DNA of 64,000 nucleotides, taken from positions 496,001 to 560,000 of the forward strand of contig NZ_CP086107.1 of assembly GCF_016765655.2 (NCBI RefSeq), in the 5' to 3' direction. Source of the stretch: Skermanella mucosa (GTDB lineage: Bacteria; Pseudomonadota; Alphaproteobacteria; Azospirillales; Azospirillaceae). Made by a program: the position numbers and the translations under genes. The notes under the pieces were generated by a model. That model was not told where the DNA came from. It saw only the letters and a list, made by a program, of their open reading frames with translations, and searched no databases. Below, in pieces: positions 53,971-61,737 of this stretch (position 1 is its first letter; every line of letters starts with the position of its first letter).

Positions 53971-53993
53971 CCCCCGGACCAGCGGCCCGGGGG
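53971..53993 (-). terminator. Hairpin after the VOC gene
   Basis: A strong stem (CCCCCGG at 53971-53977 with CCGGGGG at 53987-53993) lies just past the VOC stop codon. No clear T-tract follows on the minus strand, so it may be a terminator or RNA-stabilising structure separating that gene from the mim promoter region. Confidence 0.55.
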
Positions 53994-54003
53994 ACTGCGG
54001 CTA

Positions 54004-54399
54004 TTACCGGTAACGACCGTGCTTCTGCAGAACCTCGATTTTGTAGCCGTCAGGGTCTTGGACGAAGAAGAATTTCGCCATCAGGGAGCCGTCTCGGAAA
54101 AATTCCTTGATGTCCGTTGGGTTGTAGCCGAGTTCCCGGTGTCGCCGGTGCTCGGCTTCCAAGTCGTCCACCACGACGGCGATATGGCCGTAGCCGTCAC
54201 CGTGGGTATAGGGCTCTTTTCGGTCATGGTTTATGGTCAACTCCAACTCGGCGCTGCTCGCCTCGTCCAGCAGGTAGACTAAGGTGAATCCATCAAACGG
54301 GAACCGCGCTGCCTCCTTGAAGCCGAAGGCGTTCGCATAGAATTGTTTCGACCGGTCTTCCTCGAGAACCCGGATCATCGCATGGATGAACTTAGCCAT
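54004..54399 (-). CDS. VOC-family protein, lactoylglutathione-lyase (glyoxalase I)-like
   Basis: A 131-residue protein with the glyoxalase fold repeated: MAKFIHAMIRVLEEDRSKQFYANAFGF and YGHIAVVVDDLEAEHRR. Candidate metal ligands are H5, the Glu in LELTINHD, H in YGHIAVVV and Glu in YKIEVLQ. Those four positions match a metal-dependent glyoxalase I, which converts the methylglyoxal-glutathione adduct to lactoylglutathione. The start at 54399 has GGAGAGAG upstream. It is 19 bp from the small secreted gene and in the same direction as mim. Dioxygenase-type VOC members are an alternative. Confidence 0.85.
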   Translation of the reverse strand: MAKFIHAMIRVLEEDRSKQFYANAFGFKEAARFPFDGFTLVYLLDEASSAELELTINHDRKEPYTHGDGYGHIAVVVDDLEAEHRRHRELGYNPTDIKEFFRDGSLMAKFFFVQDPDGYKIEVLQKHGRYR

Positions 54400-54418
54400 G
54401 GTCTCTCTCCAATTGCTC

Positions 54419-54766
54419 TTATTTCGGCTGCTCACCCGTTTTCGGGCGGGCACCAGCTGCGGCGTCCATGTCGGTCGCGCCCTTGCCAGGCTTCAATAAC
54501 TTTCCTTGCTGTTCCTGGGAGTTGTCGGTCTTCGAGGGCGCCGGTGGGCCCTCCGTAGTCGTGCCGGGAGTTCCAGGGCCCGGCGAGGACCCGGTCACGG
54601 CGGCTCCCGGAGCGACCTGACCGGCACCCTGCGCCGGTAGCGGCTCAGTTGACCGAGGCGAGGTCTGCGTCGTAGTTTGCTGCGCCGATGCCGTTCCCGC
54701 GCTGCCGTTCACGGCAGACAACAAGGTCAGCACACCCGTTAATGCAATCAGTCGGCTCTTGGTCAT
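54419..54766 (-). CDS. Small secreted Pro/Gly/Thr-rich protein
   Basis: A 115-residue protein. The signal peptide (LIALTGVLTLLSAVNGSAGTASA) is followed by a disordered low-complexity region rich in Pro, Gly, Thr and Ser and by a charged tail. The start has a strong GGGAGG. It precedes the VOC gene by 19 bp. No enzymatic domain; a periplasmic or envelope accessory role is possible. Similar small disordered proteins accompany GMC-type dehydrogenases in some bacteria, but I cannot confirm homology here. Confidence 0.7.
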   Translation of the reverse strand: MTKSRLIALTGVLTLLSAVNGSAGTASAQQTTTQTSPRSTEPLPAQGAGQVAPGAAVTGSSPGPGTPGTTTEGPPAPSKTDNSQEQQGKLLKPGKGATDMDAAAGARPKTGEQPK

Positions 54767-55004
54767 TACGTTCCTCCCTTTGGTGCATTGAAACCGTTCC
54801 GGTGCCCCATTGTGTTGGTATCAATGTCACTGAGTCCGACTGAATGGAGATCTTTCTGCACGGCGGCGCTCACCAAACCCTCCGCTCAGGCATCGAGACT
54901 CTATCGAGATCCCTACAAGCCCGGCCCTCAGCCGGTAGAGACCTCTACTGACGCCGCCTTATTCTCGGCAGGCGGATGCGCTCTCCATAGGTCGACCAGT
55001 CACG

Positions 55005-55039
55005 GAAAAGGGCAGGGGGCGGGCGCGCCCGCCCCTGCC
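55005..55039 (-). terminator. Rho-independent terminator after the GMC gene
   Basis: A GC-rich stem centred on GGGCGCGCCC, with arms of about 14 bases (55011-55039), is followed on the minus strand by CCTTTTCC. It lies 9 bp past the GMC stop codon and separates that operon from the small secreted gene. Confidence 0.8.
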
Positions 55040-55047
55040 TTCCTCGG

Positions 55048-56616
55048 TCAGATTTCCTTTTTGCCCATCTGGTTGGCGATATATTCGGCCTGCCGGATAG
55101 CGAGCGTCACAATCGTCAGCGTCGGGTTCTCTGCGGCCCCGGTCGTGAACTGACTGCCGTCAGAGATAAACAGATTCTTCACATCCCAAGTCTGGCCCCA
55201 CTTATTGACGACGCCGTCTCGAGCGTTAGCACTCATGCGATTGGTGCCAAGATTGTGCGTCGAGGGGTAGGGCGGCGTTTCGTACACCTCTTGGGCTCCC
55301 GCCGCCTTGTACACCTCCGTGCCCTGCTTGTAGGCATGGCTACGCATAGCAATGTCGTTGGGGTGATCGTCGAAATGCACATTCGGTATAGGCATTCCGA
55401 ACTTGTCCTTCTCGCTCCCGTGCAGCGTCACTCGGTTGGTCTCGCGCGGCATGTCCTCACCGACGATCCACATACCGGCCATATTGGAATAGTTTTCCAT
55501 CTTGTGCGTGAACTCGCTGCCCCATGCGCCGGGATCGAGGAAAGCGGCCATAAAGGGCAAACCGAGTGAGAGCGTCTCCATCTCATAGCCACCGGCGAAG
55601 CCGCGCTCGGGCCGGTGTCCGGCCTCGTCGCGAATGATGCCAGCCATCGTTGTGCCGCGGAACATGTGCACGGGCTGGTCAAACGCAGCGTAGACTGTGC
55701 CGGTCACGTGCCGCATGTAGTTACGCCCTACTTGGCCGGAACTGTTGGCAAGGCCGTCTGGGAACTTGGCTGAAGCCGAGTTCAAAAGAAGGCGAGGGCT
55801 TTCGATGGAATTGCCAGCGACACAGACGACCCGCGCCTTCTGCAAATGCTGCTGGCCATCCTTGGATGCATAGAGCACACCGCTGACCTTACCGGCTGCA
55901 TTATGCTGAATCTGTAGGACTTGGCATTCACTCCTCAGCTCCAGTTTGCCGGTCTCCAGTGCGGCTGGGATCTCAGTATTGAGCGTGCTCCACTTCGCCC
56001 CGCTTTTGCAGCCTTGAAAACAGAAGCCAATCTGCTGGCAACTTGGACGGTCGTGCCTAGGCACGCTGTTGATAGCCATGTGCCCGGTACTGACTTCCTT
56101 ATACCCGAGCCGCTTCGCACCCGTGTACATGACCTTGAAGTTGTTATTACCCGGCAGGCCAGGGATGCCGTTAGTTCGTGTCACGCCCATTTTGTCCTCG
56201 GCCCTTGCATAATAGGGCTCGAGTTCAGCAAGTGTGACGGGCCAGTCAAGCAGGTTAGCGCCCTGTATCTCGCCGAAGTTCGTTTTGCTTCTGAATTCAT
56301 GCTCTTGGAAGCGGAGAGAAGCTCCAGCCCAGTGCGTACTCGTGCCGCCTACAGTCTTGCAGATCCAAGCCGGAAGGTTGGGAAAGTCACGCGCGATTCG
56401 CCAGCTTCCCGAGGTAGTGCGCTTGTCTAACCAGGCGAGCTGGGCGAAGCTTGCCCACTCGTCGTTGACGAAGGTGTCAATGCTTTCCTGTCCCCCAGCC
56501 TCGAGAAGTACAACGCTGATGCCTTTTTGGCAAAGCTCATTGGCGAGCGTGCCGCCACCGGCTCCGGAGCCGATGATAACGACTACCCCGTCGTCTTTGA
56601 GATCAAATGTTGCCAT
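55048..56616 (-). CDS. GMC-family oxidoreductase (gluconate-dehydrogenase-type flavoprotein subunit)
   Basis: A 522-residue FAD protein. The N-terminal Rossmann motif is VVIIGSGAGGGTLANELCQKG. The middle has GGTSTHWAGASLRF, GYKEVSTGHMAINS and CFQGCKSGAKWS (an arrangement typical of gluconate/sorbitol dehydrogenase alpha subunits). The C-terminal GMC signature includes THNLGTNRMSAN and GQTWDVKNLFISDGSQFTTGAAENPTL, holding the catalytic His and Asn. It has no signal peptide of its own, so export together with the adjacent Tat subunit is likely. It is 20 bp downstream of that subunit. Such enzymes oxidise alcohols or sugars in the periplasm and pass electrons to a cytochrome c; the substrate here is unknown but 2-propanol or acetol are reasonable candidates. 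Confidence 0.9.
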   Translation of the reverse strand: MATFDLKDDGVVVIIGSGAGGGTLANELCQKGISVVLLEAGGQESIDTFVNDEWASFAQLAWLDKRTTSGSWRIARDFPNLPAWICKTVGGTSTHWAGASLRFQEHEFRSKTNFGEIQGANLLDWPVTLAELEPYYARAEDKMGVTRTNGIPGLPGNNNFKVMYTGAKRLGYKEVSTGHMAINSVPRHDRPSCQQIGFCFQGCKSGAKWSTLNTEIPAALETGKLELRSECQVLQIQHNAAGKVSGVLYASKDGQQHLQKARVVCVAGNSIESPRLLLNSASAKFPDGLANSSGQVGRNYMRHVTGTVYAAFDQPVHMFRGTTMAGIIRDEAGHRPERGFAGGYEMETLSLGLPFMAAFLDPGAWGSEFTHKMENYSNMAGMWIVGEDMPRETNRVTLHGSEKDKFGMPIPNVHFDDHPNDIAMRSHAYKQGTEVYKAAGAQEVYETPPYPSTHNLGTNRMSANARDGVVNKWGQTWDVKNLFISDGSQFTTGAAENPTLTIVTLAIRQAEYIANQMGKKEI

Positions 56617-56636
56617 GGTGTCCTCCGTCTCCCCAT

Positions 56637-57197
56637 TCAGCCTGTGAACGCCGGCGGACTTGCCTCGGCATCCGGCTCCACCGTCCAGCCCGCATCCTGA
56701 AATCCTCGGAACAGGTAGCCGCCCTGCTCGGCGGAGCTGCCCTGATAGCCAAAGGTGGGCCAAATGTTCTTGTTGTTATACAGGGCTACGACAGTGTGTC
56801 CGCGCAAGGTCTGGAAGAACTTGCCGGCCTCGATACGCTTCAGTGCATCGAGCTGATAGCCCTTGGACAGAGTGATCCACGGCATGCCATAGGCGCTGTC
56901 GAGGTCGGCGATGCCTGTCTTGACCAGAGTCATCAACTCCGGACTGGCCGCCATTTTGGCGTCGAATGCCTCGACTACCTCGGCGTAGTAGATATCGCCC
57001 AGCATCTCATGGGGATAAAGGTGCCGCGCCACCTTGAGTAGCACCTCCGCCTCACGCTGCGGCAACGTCTGGAGCGTCATAGCCCACGCGCCATTCGATG
57101 CCAGTAGTGTTGTTGCACCTGCGAGCACGACGACGCTGGCCGCGGCGGTGCCGGCACTGCGGATAAACTCCCGCCGGTTCAGGATGCGCTTCGCCAT
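56637..57197 (-). CDS. Tat-exported gluconate 2-dehydrogenase subunit 3-like protein
   Basis: A 186-residue protein from the ATG at 57197. The N-terminus contains a Tat motif (NRREFIRSAG) and a hydrophobic stretch ending GAWA. The body (LQTLPQREAEVLLKVARHLYPHEML; VVALYNNKNIWPTFGYQGSSAEQGGYLFRGFQDAGW) matches the small gamma subunit of membrane-bound gluconate-type dehydrogenases, which escorts the flavoprotein through the Tat system. First gene of a two-gene operon with the GMC subunit. Confidence 0.9.
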   Translation of the reverse strand: MAKRILNRREFIRSAGTAAASVVVLAGATTLLASNGAWAMTLQTLPQREAEVLLKVARHLYPHEMLGDIYYAEVVEAFDAKMAASPELMTLVKTGIADLDSAYGMPWITLSKGYQLDALKRIEAGKFFQTLRGHTVVALYNNKNIWPTFGYQGSSAEQGGYLFRGFQDAGWTVEPDAEASPPAFTG

Positions 57198-57731
57198 CCC
57201 TATTCCTCCCAAAGATTATTATTATCGTGGAAACTAGCCGTTACGTGCTGACGAGCTGAGACCCCTCCCTGTGCAGGAAAGCATGCAACGCAAACGCAGA
57301 AGGCTGGAGTTGGTAAGCTTGTCGATCTTTCTCATCTTTGAACATTTCCCTAGATTATCGGTTGAGTTCGAGTTGCTGTCAGATCTCCGCTAGAGTGGAT
57401 AACTGCTTCAGTTATACCGGGCACTCATCATGACCCTTCACCAAAGGGGCCCTAAATCAGGATGCCCTCCTAAATCATCAAGCATGCGCTTACCTGCTTG
57501 AGCCATTCTGGACGGCTGGGACTTTTCTCAAACCATAAGCAAGGCTTGTGCCATCTCAAATGTGGCATTGACGGCAAATTTGATGCGCGTTATTTGATGC
57601 CACGTGTTTCATCTTGGGACAGGCGACGTCTCAAGTGTTCTAAAATGGCGCATCAAGGTCGTCCCTTGGCTACAATCGATGTTGGTACGGCCTGAGCTGG
57701 ACTTTTCAGTTTTGGGAAGGATTGCAGGCCA
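57198..57731. other. Promoter-bearing intergenic region of the GMC operon
   Basis: No gene visible. It is AT-richer than the backbone and must contain the promoter of the leftward GMC operon, but I found neither a -24/-12 element nor a copy of the mim half-site pairs. Confidence 0.5.
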
Positions 57732-57747
57732 GGGGCGACGCATGAAA

Positions 57748-58311
57748 TCAGCCCATCAGAAGAGAGAGCATGTACTCGTCATTCCAGGCGGCCTGCTTAC
57801 GACGGGCGCGCATGCTGATCCGGGATGTCCAATTGCGGCCAATGAGGCTGATGACGATCTTGCGCAGGATGGCCAGATTGCGAGCTGCCGTTCGATCCCG
57901 AACACGGCTGTCATTCTCGCGGAACGTGACATCCAGGATCCAATGGAGCCCATTTTCAATCGTCCAGTGTCGGCAGATTGCCTGAACCAGCTCGGTGGGA
58001 TCATCGCGGCAGCTTGACAGGAAGTAGCGGATCTCGGCTTCAACCTTGCCGGAGCCGTTGACCCCGCGGATGGTTTCCACCGCCAGCACGGTGCGCAGCC
58101 CAGGCCAAGCCTTCAGCACTTCCAAAGAAGCAGCCTGCGGGCAGACGAACACGCGCCGGCGGACCAGGCGGCCATGACTGTCGTCGAAGGCATCGAACAC
58201 CGGCTTGGCCGTGGCGCCACGAGCAAAACAGTGCTGCTCCCAACACTCCTTTACCGCTAGGAACGCCTTGCTCTGACTGGCCTTGAGCACCAGCAGGTAA
58301 TCGGCGCCCCG
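57748..58311 (-). pseudogene. ISAs1-family transposase, 5' truncated
   Basis: The C-terminal 187 residues of an ISAs1/H repeat-type transposase: GLRTVLAVETIRGV, HWTIENGLHWILDVTFREND and AARNLAILRKIVISLIG. The Glu in IEN and the Asp in LDV are conserved. Homology stops at about 58311 beside a GGGGCGACGCATGAA motif, which recurs at 57732. The N-terminal half is missing, so it is inactive. Confidence 0.85.
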
Positions 58312-58459
58312 CTCTAGGGGCGACGCATGAAACGAGTTGTTGAAGGGATTTTTAGATTAGCACCGCCGCGTTAACGGCGAGGGCTGACAGCAGGAGATAC
58401 CCTGCGTATAAGAGTAGCTATGTGAAGCGTTGTGTGGATATGAGGCCATCACGCAATTT

Positions 58460-59401
58460 ATGTCTGGAGGGGGCGTGCTCGTCACATCTGCACTCGATCT
58501 GATCGGTAAGACGCCATTGATCACCTTGAGCCGGGCTTACAGCGGACCCGGTCGCATCGTCGCGAAGGCGGAGTTCCTGCAACCGGGCGGCAGTGTCAAG
58601 GATCGTGCAGCGAAAGCGATCCTGCTTGCTGCGCGTGAGGATTGCCGCCTGCGTCCGGGAATGCCTGTTGTTGAAATGACAAGCGGAAATATGGGAGCTG
58701 GGCTGGCGGTTGTCTGCGCGACGCTCAATCACCCTTTGGTAGTCACCATGTCTGCTGGGAACAGTCCTGCACGGGCGAAGATGCTGGAAGGTCTGGGCGC
58801 CGAGGTGGTGCTGGTCGCGCAGGTAGACGGCAGCCCTGGTCAGGTAACGGGCCGAGATGTCGAGGCAGCGGCCGAAGCAGCGCGAGCAATAGCAGACGAG
58901 CGCGACGGCTTCTACGTCGATCAGTTCCATGCCGCGGAAGGCATAACCGCCCATGAGACGACAACCGGACCTGAGATTCTCGAACAACTTGGACGCCCTG
59001 TTGATGGCTGGGTTGCAGCAGTAGGTACTGGCTGCACCTTCATGGGTGTTGCGAAAGCACTGAAGGCCGCCAACTCCGCCACCATCTGCGCGGTGGTCGA
59101 GCCGTATGGATGCCGTCCGCTGGCAGGTGAACCCGTCGCTAAGGCCCGCCACATCCTCCAGGGGATCGGCTATGGCGCCATCCCGCCCCATTGGGATCCG
59201 ACGCTGATGGACCTGAGCCTGGTGGTCAGCGATGACGAAGCCGAAAAGTGGCGGCGTAAGCTTGCGATTGAAGAAGGCCTCTATGTTGGCTACTCGGCGG
59301 CCGCAAATGTCTGCGCTGCTGCCAACCTGTTGCAGTCAGGCCGGCTCGAAGCGGATGCCGTGGTCGCGACCGTGCTGTGTGACACCGGCCTCAAATACTG
59401 A
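58460..59401 (+). CDS. Cysteine-synthase-family PLP-dependent enzyme
   Basis: The product is about 313 residues. The fold-type II PLP signatures are present: LIGKTPLITLSR, QPGGSVKDRAAKAI (Schiff-base lysine), EMTSGNMGAGLAVVCA (substrate loop), GTGCTFMGVAKAL (phosphate-binding loop) and a late VATVLCDTGLKY. It belongs to the O-acetylserine sulfhydrylase/cystathionine-synthase group. EMTSGNMG replaces the typical EPTSGNTG, so specificity may differ. The ATG at 58460 and a GTG at 58475 (with GGAGGGGG before it) are both plausible. It is flanked by ISAs1 remnants on both sides. Confidence 0.85.
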   Translation: MSGGGVLVTSALDLIGKTPLITLSRAYSGPGRIVAKAEFLQPGGSVKDRAAKAILLAAREDCRLRPGMPVVEMTSGNMGAGLAVVCATLNHPLVVTMSAGNSPARAKMLEGLGAEVVLVAQVDGSPGQVTGRDVEAAAEAARAIADERDGFYVDQFHAAEGITAHETTTGPEILEQLGRPVDGWVAAVGTGCTFMGVAKALKAANSATICAVVEPYGCRPLAGEPVAKARHILQGIGYGAIPPHWDPTLMDLSLVVSDDEAEKWRRKLAIEEGLYVGYSAAANVCAAANLLQSGRLEADAVVATVLCDTGLKY

Positions 59402-59416
59402 TACGCAGCCAGGACT

Positions 59417-59524
59417 GGGGCGATGCATGAAATCAGCCTGCCAGAAGCGACATCATGTACTCGTCATTCCAGGCGGCCTGCTTGCGACGGGCCCGCATAC
59501 TGATCCGGGTTGTTCGGCTGCGGC
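59417..59524 (-). repeat. ISAs1 3' end remnant (second copy)
   Basis: A 108-bp segment closely matching 57732-57840, which is the 3' end of the ISAs1 transposase gene (shared stretches such as CATGTACTCGTCATTCCAGG). With the first copy it forms direct repeats around the cysteine-synthase-like gene. Confidence 0.8.
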
Positions 59525-59610
59525 TTGCTTATGTCAATGAACTGCGGGTTCTTCGTTCTTTTATGTGCACAGCTTTTGAAAGAAGTTATTGGTTGACTTT
59601 TCTCCTATGC

Positions 59611-60790
59611 GGCGGTAAGCACTCTGTGGCGCAGAAGGTCGAATCCGGCACGTCCGTACATGGAGCGCTTGATGGCCTTCAACCGATTGATCTGTCCCTC
59701 GACCGGACCGGTGCTCCAGGACAGTGTCAGGGCGGCATGTACGGCATCGTGATCCTGACGCAGACTCGCCCCTGAAGCCGCCGTTCTCAGCGGCTGAGAT
59801 CCAGCCGTCCAACTGGTCGGCCAGGCCGTTCCTGATCATGGTCGAGAATGCTTTGGACAGCTCGACCGCCTGGGCGATCGGCGGCGACAGTTCGAGCAGC
59901 GCCGTCACGAACCGGCGGTCACCCTCATCCAGCTTGTCCGGCTCGCTCATCAGCAGGCGCGCTGCCTTGCGCACGGTCGGCGGCTGGGCTTTGGGCGGAT
60001 TGGTCGGTGTCGTCAGGTCCGCGGACGGATCTTGACGGCGCCGTCGAGCCGCCCATTGCCGGACGATTCCGGATTGCCCGGCAAAACCACGTTCGCGGAT
60101 TTTCCGCCACAGGCCGGTTCCGTTGCGGTATCCCTCAGCCCAACGCGCCTCCAGATAGTCCCGGAACGGATCAAGACTGCTGCGGCCGCGGTCGGCGTGC
60201 CGCCAGGTCGGGGCATGGTCGGCTTGTAGCCAGCGTCGCACCGTCCGGCGACCGGTTCCGAGCGCCTGGACAATGCCGCGCATGGTCATACCCTGTGCGC
60301 GCAGGCGAACGGCTTCCTCAAAGCGGGCTTCCCTTTGATGCTGGACGTCCAGCGACCGGCGTTCGGCTTTGGTGATCGGCGGTTCGACTTCGCGATCACA
60401 CGTCGCGCCGGGTGCATTGTCGTTGGCTGCCGGTTCGACCGTGACGGCAGCGATCCGGGCGGCTTCGTTCAGATCACGGTGATGGTGGTCGAGCACACCG
60501 CGAAGTGCATCGCCGCTGTTGCGCAGAAGATGCCACCGATCCGCCACCTGGATGGCCTGTGGTGCTCCCTGGCGGGCTCCATCGGCATAGGCGCCGGCGC
60601 GATCGCGCACGACGATTTCAATGGACGGATGGTCCTTCAGCCAGGTGGCCAGGGTCTCAGCCCTGCGGTCGGGCAGCAGGTCGATGACCCGGTCACGCTC
60701 CAGGTCGCACAGGATCGTGCCGTAGCGCTGGTCCTTGCGCCAGGCCCAGTCATCAACACCCAGGACACGGGTCGGCGGCAGGGCCTCCAG
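59611..60790 (-). pseudogene. ISL3 transposase, catalytic part (split and frameshifted)
   Basis: The 3' portion of the ISL3 transposase: ALPPTRVLGVDDWAWRKDQRY (DDE first Asp), DLLPDRRAETLATWL, EIVVRDRAGAYADGA (second Asp), QVADRWHLLRN, a GMTMRGIVQALGTGRRTVRRWL HTH-like insert and, after a frameshift near 59773, LTLSWSTGPVEGQINRLKAIKRSMYG (Glu). The IS21 insertion separates it from its N-terminus at 63425. Inactive. Confidence 0.88.
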
Positions 60791-60925
60791 TGCACATGTT
60801 CATGAATCCGACCGGCATTTTCATCAATCCGGCCACCTGCGCCTCAACCGTAGCAGGCACTTCGCAAGGGCGACGGCGGGCCCCGCCCCATGGGGCGGGG
60901 CCCGCCGTTGGCGTCTGACGTAAGT

Positions 60926-61720
60926 TCACTTTAGGGTTGTTTCCCCGAGGTGGGAAGCAGGTTGATCGATGGCGCTGCCGGAAGGGGCGGTGCCACCACG
61001 GGCGGGTTTTCGCAGGGAGTCGCCCTGGAGTTCAATCCGATAGGCGACGTGAACGATGCGGTCCAGTATCGCCTCGGTATAAGTGGAATCCCCGATCGCC
61101 CGGTGCCAGCTGGATAGGGGGATTTGGGAGGCCAGGATGATCGAGCCGCGGTCATGGCGGTCATCGACAATCTCCATCAGATCGCGGCGCTGGGTCGCGG
61201 TCAGTTCGCTCATCATCCCGTCATCGAGGATCAGGAGATCGACCCTGGCAAGCCGCCGCATCAGAGCGCTGGCTCCTGAGCCAAGACGCGCCGTCGCGAT
61301 GTCGTCCAGCAGGCGCGACAGCCGGGTGTAGAGCACGCTGAAGCCTTCCCGTGCCGCCTGATTGCCGAGCGCGCAAGCGATCCATGTTTTGCCGGTGCCG
61401 GTCGCCCCGGTCAGGATCACGTGGCGGTGCTCGGTTATCCAGCGGCAGGTGAACAGATCGCGGATCAGGCCCTTGTCCAGGCCGCGGGTCGCCTTCAGAT
61501 CCAGGTTCTCGAAGCAGGCCGCCTGTCGCAGACGAGCGCGCTTGAGCCGCATTTCCAGAGCGGCATTGGTGCGGTCGGCCGTTTCCCGCTCGATCAGCAG
61601 GGCGAGCTGATCATCGAAGTCGAGCCGGCCGCGGTCGTCCAGTCCCGTCAACTCCTGCAGCGCCCGGACCATGCCGAACAGACGCAGGGACTTCAGTTTT
61701 TCCAGATTGGCGTGATGCAT
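60926..61720 (-). CDS. istB: IS21 helper ATPase IstB
   Basis: A 264-residue AAA+ helper of the DnaC/IstB group: LDDRGRLDFDDQLALLIERE, Walker A LTGATGTGKTWIACAL, LYTRLSRLLDDIA, Walker B VDLLILDDGMM and sensor region IILASQIPLSSW. IstB assists the IstA transposase in target selection. It starts 17 bp after istA. Confidence 0.96.
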   Translation of the reverse strand: MHHANLEKLKSLRLFGMVRALQELTGLDDRGRLDFDDQLALLIERETADRTNAALEMRLKRARLRQAACFENLDLKATRGLDKGLIRDLFTCRWITEHRHVILTGATGTGKTWIACALGNQAAREGFSVLYTRLSRLLDDIATARLGSGASALMRRLARVDLLILDDGMMSELTATQRRDLMEIVDDRHDRGSIILASQIPLSSWHRAIGDSTYTEAILDRIVHVAYRIELQGDSLRKPARGGTAPSGSAIDQPASHLGETTLK

Positions 61721-61737
61721 GGTTTCTCTCCGGGCAG

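Noticed and set aside
57240-57420. Search for a second -24/-12 promoter upstream of the GMC operon
   Set aside because: No GG/GC pair with correct spacing and flanks was found.
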